The notes beneath the pieces were generated by a model. It was given only the letters and a program-made list of their open reading frames with translations, was not told the origin of the DNA and made no database searches. This document shows positions 38,215 to 51,535 of a stretch of DNA of 64,000 bases, piece after piece. How positions within the stretch are numbered: the first letter of the stretch is position 1; the number at the start of each line of letters is the position of its first letter. The position numbers were made by a program, and so were the translations under genes. The DNA is from Urechis unicinctus (taxonomy: Eukaryota; Annelida; Polychaeta; Xenopneusta; Urechidae): NCBI GenBank assembly GCA_034190875.2, contig CM067354.1, positions 51,377,317 through 51,441,316 on the forward strand, read 5' to 3'.

Positions 38215-39165
38215 ACGGCTAGGTTTTCGCATGTAATGATGCGCCACTATACACAGTATATTTTGAAGTAACCTAAACATATATCGACTCAAGAGGCATG
38301 TATAAAACCGTAAACCACGACTCATTGATGACCGTGTAGAACTGTTCTATATGACATATGCTCCAACACAAACAGGGCACGTGACAACATTAGCATAATT
38401 GTTCAATGTGTTTTTTTACGTTGATTATTAACCTCTTCAATCATTGGTAAATTATTCATTTATTTACATTAGGTGCGTTGGTTGAAGGGGCTGAATAGCT
38501 ACAAACTAATAGCACCAGGATGAAACAGTGCTTAATTGCAACTAACGTAGTAAAGCAATACACACAGAGGAAGGTCTTATTCAATGTTGAAGATTTAACT
38601 TGAGAGGAAGATAAGATGTTATTTGATCAATAACAATGACATTAAGTTACGCAATGTTTTGTGAGCAATAGGGTGAAACATAAGTGAGGGAACCGATATT
38701 CAGCTCTCCTTGACGCGACCTCGAATCTATTTGATTTAGCTGTGGGTGTTTGATGAAGTTCGTCGATGAAGATTGCCAGATACGCCTGCATAGACCCGTA
38801 TAATTTGCAGTTTCATACCCCTGCCTTAGCAATTAGTGTTACTATTGGTCTTGTGTGCCGGACTCACTGATACGAGAAATGATGAATTACAAAAAAAAGA
38901 GAAATAGCTAATGTTGGCAATGTTTGTAAAGCCATGTCTTAAGAACGGTGCTCAGCCGTTGAACAACAGAGTGCGCCATCTGATAATTGAAGCACTAATC
39001 CTTCCAAGTACAAGCTATCGTGTAGCAACGTTCGACGCATACTTATATTTTCCATTAATTTGATTTACCATCAATAATCGTTAATGCAGATCTTAATTCC
39101 AATAAACTGACATCGGGTTGTAATATTTATGATGGCATTGAGGATATCGGAAAGAATAAAATTAA
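38215..39165 (+). repeat. Partial gamma module in the spacer
   Basis: Matches the 5' part of gamma at about 29,160-30,130 and 52,215-52,910, from TTCGCATGTAATGATG to GGTTGTAATATTTATGATGG. It is an extra truncated copy outside the main units. Confidence 0.85.
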
Positions 39166-39199
39166 ATGATTACCCAAAACCTTCCAGCTACTCGACTCC

Positions 39200-39650
39200 T
39201 TCCCATTTATTTACACTCGATGCATTGCTTGTTTGAAAGCGGGTGATTGTTGCAGTCTATTGTATCTGCTAGCACCGATGAGAATGAACTAACTCGATTA
39301 ATTATAATGTAATGGCGAGAGATTGATTCAATTAAAGAAATTAGCACGTAGGCACAAAATGACCTGCTGCAAAACAGTATGCGGCATAATGAGAGGGAGA
39401 CGCAATCAATGTAGAGCCCTAAAACACTATGGTGCAGGTAAAAGAAAACCGAGTTAATATGGTGATGGATTTGAACTGTATAAGACCTCACGAAGAAGAA
39501 AAGGAATAACCATAAAAGAGCCGGTATTTGCAGAGTCTAAGGAGCTATAATAATAAAGCTAGGACTGTAAAGTTTGATGAGCCATGTAGACTGTTGGAGA
39601 ACCTTGCGTAAAGTAAAAAGATAATCAGTAAAGCTGGGTAAAAGATTGGC
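39200..39650 (+). repeat. Partial beta module in the spacer
   Basis: Matches the 3' part of beta (for example 26,340-26,743 and 48,250-48,700), including GTGATTGTTGCAGTCTATTG. Like the full beta copies, it is followed directly by a long TA array. Confidence 0.85.
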
Positions 39651-41560
<1,910 letters not shown>

Positions 41561-41858
41561 ATATCAATATAATAAGTCATATTCTAATTGAAAAAGCTAT
41601 TCAACTGAGGGATTCTCTTTGATATATAATTTATGGGCACATATGCATCATTAAGGTAATGATTTCTTTCTTATCTGCATGCTGAGGGTACTTCGGAAAT
41701 GCATAGTAAGCATTATCGTTAACAATCTATTTCGCAACTGTGTTATTGTGTTTTATTCATTTGAAATAGAGGTGCATCAAAGTAGTGTGTGCTATTTCCA
41801 CTGCAAGTTTCAGTGGTGAAAGCAGGTACAATGTATGCATTAGCCTGCGGTTACAGTA

Positions 41859-41925
41859 GTTTCGTACACACTACTTGCGTCGGTTGTTTCGTACACGCGA
41901 GATGGGTAGCTTCGAACACATACAG
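41859..41925 (+). repeat. Left terminal motif array of the THAP-exon element
   Basis: Three units GTTTCGTACAC, GTTTCGTACAC and GCTTCGAACAC, spaced 27 and 23 bp apart. The inverse orientation is found at the other end of the element. Confidence 0.8.
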
Positions 41926-42088
41926 CGTTTTTCCCCAGACATTCTTCATTGATTAAAGGGGTCATTTCATAATACGAACGAGGAAGCTACACCGTAATTT
42001 TGCGCGATGGTAAATACAGTTCAGGACAAATCTGATGCTTTTTAGCAGTCCGGTATGCTGCAGTGAGCTTGTCACTACAGTGACGCAT

Positions 42089-42153
42089 ATGGTCAATTTC
42101 CGTGCGATCGTTGGCTGTGGCAACAGGGGTAACCGAGATAAAGAGAAATCAAT
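42089..42153 (+). CDS. THAP zinc-finger first-exon fragment
   Basis: From the ATG at 42089 the frame reads MVNFRAIVGCGNRGNRDKEK, the classic start of a THAP domain (usual pattern MxxxCxxxGCxNRxxRDKxxS). The second Cys of the C2CH finger is present (GCGNR), but the first is Arg (CGT where TGT is expected). The frame then meets AAT/GTAAAT, a good splice donor, immediately before a TAA, so this is probably a first exon. The remaining Cys and His of the finger were not found downstream. THAP domains occur in host DNA-binding proteins and in P-element transposases; which one donated this exon cannot be told. Confidence 0.65.
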
Positions 42154-42747
42154 GTAAATGCTACGCCAATATAATCGCTTATGTCATCATATACTCAACG
42201 TCTTCACAACTCACCATGTGTCACGTTGCTGTAATCTTGTACAGGTTACTCTTGCTTGTAATATATTCTACAACTGTTGTCTAAAGCGACAAGGTGGTAT
42301 TGAAATGGGACCTTTAGTGAGTGTGAGAGCCCCATTTATTGTGGAGTGTCCATGCTTTTGTTAAGTGTGTGTGTGTGTAAATAAAGAATGACAGAAAGAG
42401 ACTGTGTATAGATAAGTATATATAAGTTACACATTCTTTTGCTTTCTGCTTAACATTACTAACGATGTACGTTTTGGATGGTTAGATTTTTGTGAAGCTC
42501 AAATTACTGTACTATGAATTTTGTATTCAATAATTTCATTATTTTAACTGGAATCGATTAAACTTTATATGGTGAACCACAAGGAGAGATCTGAATGGTT
42601 TGTTTTTATAGATATCCTACTATATAATTACTACAGCGTGTTAACAACGAGTTATGAAAGGGTTGGTTTTAATAAATCTCATTACTGCACTAAGAATTTG
42701 TAATGCTGTCATTCATTTAATTTAATTTTAGTCTTCATATTAATTGC

Positions 42748-42826
42748 ATGGCCGAATTGACTTGTGGTCGACTTAACCCCTGGCCGAGTTGTCCCGCGGC
42801 TGGTGCCAGCCCGGTCGAACGGTAAC
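42748..42826 (+). repeat. TGGCCGAGTTGTCC-type motif array
   Basis: Four to five degenerate 15-17-bp units (TGGCCGAATTGACTTG, TGGTCGACTTAACCCC, TGGCCGAGTTGTCCC and so on). A related unit, TGGCTGAGTTGTCCTCC, lies at about 43,116-43,132 on the other side of the TA tract. The array resembles the GAACTGACCC array at 21,229-21,360. Confidence 0.6.
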
Positions 42827-42830
42827 ATAA

Positions 42831-42874
42831 ATATATATATATATATATATAGAGATATATATATATAGATATAT

Positions 42875-42917
<43 letters not shown>

Positions 42918-43011
42918 TATATAGAGAGAGATATATATATATAGATAGATATATATATATATAGAGAGATATATATATATATATAGATCTATATATATCT
43001 ATATATATATA

Positions 43012-43076
<65 letters not shown>
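42831..43076. repeat. TA/GATA microsatellite inside the THAP-exon element
   Basis: About 245 bp of TA with AGAGATAT interruptions between two GC-rich motif patches. Unlike the arrays at the beta-alpha junctions it is not at a module boundary. Confidence 0.95.
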
Positions 43077-43078
<2 letters not shown>

Positions 43079-43257
43079 GTCTTCTCAGACGTCTTGTAGG
43101 GCTAGGCTGGTCCATGGCTGAGTTGTCCTCCATACCAGGTTAGACATAACTCACGATAAATGCATAAAAATGACCTACGACACTGATATTACACAACACA
43201 ACGTAATAATTCGAAAAAGATAACAATAACAAGCATATCTCAGACACCTCATATTCA

Positions 43258-43342
43258 GTGTACGAAACGACTCCCGGTTGCGTGTCCGAAACAACCATCT
43301 GTGTATGAAACGACCTGTGTACGGAACGCCTTTGTACGAAAC
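43258..43342 (-). repeat. Right terminal motif array of the THAP-exon element
   Basis: Five units of the complement of GTTTCGTACAC (GTGTACGAAAC, GTGTCCGAAAC, GTGTATGAAAC, GTGTACGGAAC, TTGTACGAAAC), with spacing shrinking from 24 to 15 bp towards the right end. Confidence 0.8.
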
Positions 43343-46207
43343 AACAGGACGCCGAGCGTGCTATGTCGCCACAAATATTCTGCTTTGCTATATTGTATTG
43401 TCACCTTCAAAGCGTTGTGTCCATAAAGTAGCAGTTTATAAATCACGAATAAAGGAACATATATTTGATCCATCAAACTTCTCAACGCACCACAGTTCCC
43501 ATAGGATGAAAAACCAATAAGGCAATATTTGTTGGTTCATACCTGATTTCTCGCAGTAATGCAACACAAATCCCTTTTTCTTATATAATGCTCAAATAGC
43601 ACCATGCACTGGATGTATTTGTAAACAAGAACGGGAAATTTCCGTTACTAAGACCGACACTGCCATAAATAAATTTGATTTAGGATAAGCGGTATGAAGA
43701 TGATGATTATACATTATTCATTCGGCGAAGAGTACAAACGATCATGAATCACTGTTCGGCGGATATAAACATGACCTGTTAACTGGATTTTATAATTTAA
43801 ATCTTATAAGCAGATCTTGTGTTGTCAACTAGCATTATATCAGCTTTCAAAATGGTCAACATATCTCAATGGGTTACCATGTATTCACAAAAGGACACAA
43901 AACGCCAACATTTGATGAAGCCCTGTTCAATGGTTTGCGTGACGTCCGCCCCTGAAGACAATACATAAGCTTATCAATACAATTCGCTGTAATCAAATTC
44001 ACGATCAGTAATTATCGGTTACGTGGCTATTGTCTAAGAAATTAAGTATATTATATGCATCACACTCTGTGCTGAGAGCAAAGGCCTTGTGCTTCGGATT
44101 TGTTTGTAAGCACCATCGGTTGTTAGCATTTGGTTCATTTGAATGTCTGCGTTTTTCTGTTTTATCAGTGCCGTTTTTTTTATCCTAATCGATAATGCCC
44201 TTAAGCAAACTTCCATCTGTTTATTAACTAATGCAGACCCACATATGAGGGTTGGATGGATCGTCCTTTGAAAGGCGTGCCTGTGATGAAAAGATTCATG
44301 CTTGTAGAGCGCAGTGAATGAATAAATGAATGAATGGTATGTTTTATCTTTTACTTTCCGGTGACCTATTTATTTAACCGTTTGTACAGGCAAAAAAATC
44401 AATATGTATTACAAAACAGTTCCATGTGCTTTCTGTGGTGGATATAATACCACTATAAAATGAATGTCGCAGCCAATTGCAAGCATTTATCTTGAGCAAG
44501 TGCGTGATTAATTCCGTTGCTTTGAGCAAAATATATAAACCATAATCTGGTTGTAAAAGGTTGTCATGGGATACAAATATTCATAATGCATGGTATATAG
44601 TCGGGTGACTATTTGGATAATAGCTCACCAACAATAACGACTTAATGACCGATATTTGTTATATTCTGCATGAATAGGCATAGATATTAGGTTCATTTGG
44701 TGCAAGTTACAATATAGTTTTGATTAAAAAACTATATAAAGATATGGTTATCAATAACCTCACATATTATTATTATATCATATTTTAGCGAAATAAAAAG
44801 AACATTAGAACCTTGACGTACTTCGGTATCATTGTATTGTGACGGAACTGAACAATTATATTACTGGGTATATGGATATAGAAGGGATGTTTATAATCTA
44901 AGTGTATTATTTTGTCAATCAATATTGCCTCTTCTATCTTAAATGCAGTGTTATGAATTGAAATTGTGGTATTGAGATTGGGTACTATTCATCACTGACT
45001 AACATCCATGATACCTGATAAATGTGCTGTCTCTGTTGGCTTCACTAGTGGTTGTAAGCCCTTTGATTGTCGAAGATGCATGAATAAATATTTGAAAAAA
45101 GGGGGTGCTTTCGAAAGCAAATCGAGGTTAAAAACAGTATTTCCATGGCATTTGATTACTACTTGATCACATAGACTATTATTATGCTTTTTCTATGTTA
45201 TATTAACCGAACCATTATTCACAACGTTGCTATGGATTACTCTTTGGTAAAGGTAACATGATTCAGTTGCTAAAACTCTATGATTGACCTGATATGGTTT
45301 CTTATATAAGTGTCATCTTTCTTTACCTTAATTCTAAATAGATGGTCAATATTTAGGGCGTTTCGGCTGGCCGATTCTGATCCAGTCATCCAGGTTGCAT
45401 GCTTGCTTGATATTCAACTGAAGCTGGTTTCTTTGTGATTATTGCACGTTATGACGACCGCGGTTTGCAGGCCAGCCAGATGAAAGCAGCAATTGTCGAT
45501 GATTGCCCAGCCATAGAGACTGTTTCATGTTTCATTATACATTAGGAAGCTCAAATCAATCTTTGGTAGTAGACATTTTAATCATGTTGAATTGGGCCAC
45601 GCAGACTTAAAAAACCAGAGCATACACTTTAATTCCATGACACCAAACGGGATCGTTAAGCAGCGTGTTTATACTATACAACAGTCTGGTCGGGCAGATA
45701 AGAACGTTTGAACTGGGACCGATTAGCTACAACAAAGGCTATGTCACGTATTGAGACCTTACTCGTGTAACGCTTGTGTTAGCTGGGTTTTCTAATGAGT
45801 CTTTGCTGACCAATTCATCAAGGCTTCAGAGAGGAAAGCTCCACAGCCCAGTCGTTTACAATGACATTGATGTGTTTGATACATAGATGCAAACGACCAA
45901 AGGCAACTTCCGGTGGTATATCAACAAGTTAGAAGATCCATTTTCGTTCGTTTACTAAGAAAACGTTTGTTTATCTTTTTGAAAACTATATTAAAATAAA
46001 TTCAAATTAAACGGCTGTTTATAAAATGCTAGGCTATTTTCTTGATGAGACGGATTTTCGTTTAGACGATGCTCAGCAACTGATCTTAATAAATATAGTT
46101 CCGAATTAAAAGGACTGAACGTGTAGGATGTGTCTTTCACTGGGTTCTCTTCAATTAATACGATGATGAGTTAGGGGAGTGGCGAGACAAACACACTGCT
46201 ATGACTG

Positions 46208-46300
46208 GTCACGATGCGGTAGTCACAGAAACGCCATGACGCAGTAATGCCAAAGTCGATACGATGTAGCAGTGACAAGGTTGTCACGATGCAGTACTCA
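46208..46300 (+). repeat. GTCACGATGC minisatellite, unit 2
   Basis: About four degenerate units from GGTCACGATGCGGTAGTCAC to GTCACGATGCAGTACTCAC. Homologous to the arrays at 28,337, 51,470, 58,527 and 63,650. Confidence 0.65.
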
Positions 46301-46412
46301 CACTGTTTGGTGTGGCCACAATCGCTGGCGGTTATTTCATAGGTTCCGAGTCATGAAGAATATTTTTAACATGTTTTTATTTGACCTCGTTAGCTTGAAA
46401 TATATATCCCAC

Positions 46413-46672
46413 TCAATGAGTAATGGTAATATTGGGGTTTAACGTCACATTCAACAACGAGGTGATATCGCGACGGTGATGGGCGAGGATGATTGTGATG
46501 CTTGGACAGCTCCTCTTAATTACCAGCGCCTACTTGGCACAAACCCGTGCATCCCCTTGCAGAGGAAATCATCTAAATCACGGGGAACCAGTCAGGTTTT
46601 CACACCATGGTATCTAACCCACAACCTGTGGGTCGAAAGGTGACGCAGTTTAACCACGCCTCCGGAAACGGC
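46413..46672 (-). mobile_element. tRNA-derived SINE, copy 1
   Basis: A 260-bp insertion flanked by perfect 10-bp duplications TATATCCCAC (46403-46412 and 46673-46682). On the minus strand it begins with a tRNA-like head. The A box TGGTTAAACTG (complement 46646-46656) fits TRGYNNANNNG. The B box GGTTAGATACC (complement 46609-46619) matches GGTTCGANNCC at 10 of 11, with 37 bp between the box starts. The body ends GACGTTAAACCCC followed by an ATTAC-like tail. The tail motif resembles molluscan tRNA-related SINEs such as RUDI (from memory, not checked). The paralogous gamma-side sequence at about 28,497-28,512 lacks it. Confidence 0.88.
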
Positions 46673-48973
46673 TATATCCCACCTAAAGTTACATGACGCG
46701 TCTCTGCTGGTAGTACCTGTTTTTGGTTGCAACATTATTCTGGATGTATATTTTCCTTAACATAATGAGTCACAGAAATGTGAAACGAATGAATTGTAGC
46801 GTCTGTGTCAATGTTTGTTTCCGTGACAAGTTTAGCTGGCGATCGCGATGCAGTACGTTTTACATCAGATTTGTTCATTTGGCTGGTCAACAAGCCAGGG
46901 TGTATTGTACATTTGAATAACTCACCGCCAGTTGCCATCATCGCTGTCTTCTCTCAATAAGCGCAGATACCGGAGTAAATGTGTTTGTGATGAAGGTCAC
47001 AATGACGACAAGAGAAATGACATCTACTTAATCACAAATGTTCGGCCAGTAACGGATTTCAGAGTATACACTTTGTCTATTGAGAAATAGAAAAACCCTT
47101 ATTAAAAAGAATAACTGTGGACATGCGAGTTGTTATATTCTGATGTTATTGAGTGCACACTTTTATCAAATGTTTAATAGAAGGTTCTCTTGCGTGGAAG
47201 TCGGCAGCGATGTAAAGGCCTTAGTTTATTGAAATCGACCAAATCATACATATATGGTATATTAAACATTTGGTATTTATCAGCGTGCGTTTAGAAAGAG
47301 ATTCTATTCCGTCGAAATGAACAATACATTCAATACAAGTATGGTTACGGGGATCAGTGAAATGTTGCCGACATAGCATAGTATGTTTCATCTAGGACAG
47401 TATTTGTTCATACTGCGCTGCAAACATCGCCGCTCAGTGTGTCCTTTACGGCGTTACTTACCTTTAACCTGATACCGTACACAGAGCTATCATTTGACGT
47501 CTGCGCCAACGCTAGTCTACAAAGCACTGCCCAGTCATCAGAATTCTGGTCGTATATATTATGAGCGCTCTATGCACTTCATAATGGAACCCATAACAGC
47601 ACAGCCAGTCATTAACACGCAGTTGGTGTTTGGGACATTACGAAAACATGAACAACTTTCTGTTGAATTTTGCATTTGTATAAATACGGAGTCGGTGCGC
47701 GAGCTATCAAGTGGTCAACAAAATCGGCTACGAGCTAGTTTAGGAATGATTTGCATAAATATTTAGTTTTAATAAGAGACAAAAATTGACCAACCGCCAA
47801 GCAATAATCTAATGCGCTTAATTCATCATAGCTTTATCCTTGACGAATCAGATGAGGCAAAATCATAAATTTATGTTCAACCTTCAGCCAGTCAGATATC
47901 AGGTACAGACTACAACCATTGTTTGCAAATGCTTATTATTCTAAGCTACATAAATGCACACACATCATACCATTACACCCACTGCTATAACAACCACCAC
48001 ACAAAAGAGATATACACACTACTCCTTGAATTGCTTTTATCAAACCTACGGTTCGCATGGACATGTGGGAAGGCGAGACTCGCCGTGACATTGTCGAACT
48101 GCACTGTATGACATAATACTCCACGCGTCACGCCCTAACACCAAGAGAACACGTTGCATCATTGTCACAGAAGACATGGTTGGTAATGTTCAATGATATG
48201 AATTACGATGTTTATCTTCGCTGAACAATCGTTGGTTATTTGCTAGGTGTAAATATATATACATTTATTTACATTTATTAAGCGGGTGATTGTTGCAGTC
48301 TATTGTATCTGCTAGCACCGATGCCTATGACTTAAGTCGATTATTATGTAATGGCGAGAGATTGATTCAAGAAATTAGCACGTTGGCACAAAATGACCTG
48401 CTATGAAACAGTATGCGGCATAATGAGAAGAAGACGCAATCAATGTAGAGCCGTAAAACATTATGGTGCAGGTAAAAGCAAACAGCTGGCATTCTGTCAT
48501 TTATTGAGTTAATATGGTGATGTATTTGAACTCTAAAAGATGTAACAAAGAAGAAACGGGATAACCATAAAATACCCGGTATTTGCAGAGTCTAAGGAGC
48601 GATAATAATAAAGCTAGGAGAGTAAAGTTTGATGAGCTATGCAGACTGTTGGAGAACCTTGCGTTAAGTAAAAAGATAAACATTAAAGCAGAGTTAATGA
48701 TTGGCGTTATATGGCATACATATGGATTATCCGGAAACATATGGATATGAAAATATTTCACTTGTCAAACTCTCTAACAAGATGGGACAAGCAGTCTTCT
48801 TTCGCAGTAGACAAAGGCTTGATTCACACCATAAATAATACACACAATAAACGAATGATGGTAGCTATTATTGTGTTATGTACATGATGACAAAGCGTCA
48901 CAGAACTTACCTCGGCAGAAAGTCTATTGACGCTGTTAAATATATAAATAAAATAACATGTGGCGACATACAT

Positions 48974-49224
<251 letters not shown>

Positions 49225-51469
49225 ATCGACACTATCTCTTAAACGAATCTAACTGCGCATATTTATCTCTATGATTAAATATATTTTGGCTAATCTCTTG
49301 TTAGGATATCCGGTATGCAGATGATTATACATTATTGGTTCGGTAAAGAGTATAAACGATCATGAATCACTGTTCGACGTTCATGAATATATCCCATTAA
49401 TTTTATTTTATAACTTAAATCGTGTAAGCAGATCTTGTGTTATCAAAATGGACAACATATCTCAATGGGTTACCATGTCTTGACAAAAGGACACAGAATG
49501 CCAACCTTTGGTAAAACCCTGTTCAATGGTTGCATGACGTCTGCCACTGAAGACAATACATAAGCCTATAAATACAAATCGCCGTAATCAAATTCACGAT
49601 CAGTATTTATTGGTCCCAGGGCCGTTATATTAGAGTAATTAGACTTGCTGGCATCAGAAACAAAGCATTGAGAGTAATATGTCCTATTAAGTTGAATTTG
49701 TGGTTTGTGTGCCATGTTTAACGTGAATAATAATATACATCTATGTTTCCAATTGTCCTGTAAACAGATTCAAGTTCACCGTTTGAGGCCAGTTCCACAT
49801 GACCTTTCATTCGAATATCAGGCGTGTATATAATGAGATCTAAATGCACTCCCATCTGCCGACAGCGCAGCTACCACAGTCAGCATACATGAGACCCCTA
49901 GCAAATATCGACACAATTCTGTTCGTCACTGAACTTATTGAATGCCTTCGTTAACTGTCGAATCTCGTTCCGCACCGAGGTCTTTTTAGAAAGGAAGTAT
50001 ATTGTATGCATCACAATCTGTACTGAGCGCAAAGGCATTGCGAATTAGATGTATTTGTAAGCATCATCGATTGTTAGCATTTGGTTCGCTTGCAAGTCGG
50101 CGTTTTTCTGTTTGATCAAAGTCGGTCTTTATCTGAATCGATAATGTCCTTAAGCAAACTTCCATTTGTTGATTAATCAATGCAGACCCACACACGAGGG
50201 TTGGATGGGGCGTCCTATATATGACGTGCCTTTTGTTGTGTAAAGATTTATGCTTATAGTTAGGAATTGAAATCTCACCACAAATGAAGACTGAATGACC
50301 AATATTTGTTATATTTTGCATGAATAGGCATAGATATTAGGTTCATTTGGTGCAAGTTAAAATATTGTTTTGACTAAAAATACAGTATAACGATATGGTT
50401 TACCAATAACCTCACACATTCTTATATTATATTACAGCGAAATAGAAGGCATTTGATTATTTCTTGATCACATAGACTATCATCATGCTCTTTCTTCGCT
50501 ATATAAACAGAACCATTATTCACATCGTTGCTATGGATTACTCTATGGTAAAGGCAACATGATTCAGTTGCTAAAACTCTATGATTGACCTGATATGTTT
50601 TCTTATATAATTGTCATTTTTCTTTACCTAAGCCATGATTCAAAACGCTTAATTGATGTTGAATATCTAGTGCGTTTCGGCTGGACGATTAGTTACATTC
50701 AGGTTGCAAGTATGCATAATATCCAACTGAAGTTGGTTTCTTTATAATTATTGCACATTATGACGACCACTGTTGGCAGGCCCGCAATATGAAAGCAAAA
50801 GTTGTCGATAATTGCCCAGCCATAGAGACTACTTTCATGTTTCATTATACATCAGGAAGCTTAAATCAGTCTTTGTTAGTAGACATTTTTAATCATGTTG
50901 AATGGGTCCACACAGACTTAAAGAGCGAAGGATGCACTTTAATTCCATGACACCAAAACGGGATTGTAAGCTGCGGGTTTATACTATGCATGAGTCTGGT
51001 CGAGCAGATTAGCTACAACAAAGGCTATTTCTCGTATTGAGACCTTACTCTTGTAACGCTTGTGTTAAGGTGGTTCGTCTTATGTATCTTTGCAGTCCAA
51101 TTCATCAAGGCTTCAGAGAGGAAAGCTCAACAGCCCAGTCGTTAACAATGAGGTTTGATAAATAGATGCAAACGACCAAAGGCAACTAGGAGACATTATA
51201 GATGACCCATGTACGTCGCTTACAAAGAAAATGGGTTTTTTTTCTTTATCAAAATGATATTAAAAAAACCTCAAATTAAACAACTGTCCAAGAAATGTTG
51301 GGCGATTTACTTGATGAGATGGATCTTCGTTAAGACGATGCTCGGCATCTGATCTTAATAAATGTAGTTCCGACACGTAGAGCGTGTAGGATGTGTCTTT
51401 CATTTGATTTATATAATTCATATGATGAGGAGTTAGGGGAGTGGCGAGACAAACAAACTGCTATGACTG

Positions 51470-51535
51470 GTCACGATGCGGTTGTCACAGAAACGCTATG
51501 ATGCTGTAGTCACAAGGTCGTCACGATGCAGTAGG
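51470..51535 (+). repeat. GTCACGATGC minisatellite, second alpha copy of unit 2
   Basis: About three degenerate units ending GTCACGATGCAGTAGGCATT. Same position in the module as the other copies. Confidence 0.6.

Larger units (their letters stand above)
41845..43360 (+). mobile_element. THAP-exon DNA element with inverted terminal motif arrays
   Basis: About 1.5 kb inserted in the delta module (empty site at about 23,184-23,196). The left end carries three GTTTCGTACAC-type units at 41859, 41886 and 41909. The right end carries five units in the opposite orientation at 43258, 43282, 43301, 43317 and 43332. Inside are the start of a THAP-domain exon (42,089), TGGCCGAGTTGTCC-type motifs (42,748 and 43,120) and a TA/GA microsatellite. 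The flanks TATGCATTAGCCTGC and TATGTCGCCAC both resemble the empty-site TATGTTCCTGC, consistent with a diverged target duplication of about 9-11 bp as made by Mutator-like elements. No transposase is present, so it is a non-autonomous, possibly exon-capturing copy. Confidence 0.65.

Noticed and set aside
46723-46920. Open frame shared at 46,723 and 59,049 and overlapping minus-strand frames
   Set aside because: Shared through the duplication. No domain, signal or independent conservation, and related gamma-side sequence at 28,426-28,686 keeps a frame on only one strand and diverges freely.
47494-47766. A 90-codon open frame repeated at 59,791-60,063 and in part at 25,673-25,855 (RKHEQLSVDVCICINTESV type)
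   Set aside because: The two long copies are identical only because of the recent duplication. The older copy has an in-frame TGA just before the shared ATG, and the diverged beta' copy at about 36,440 does not keep the frame, so there is no evidence of selection for a protein.
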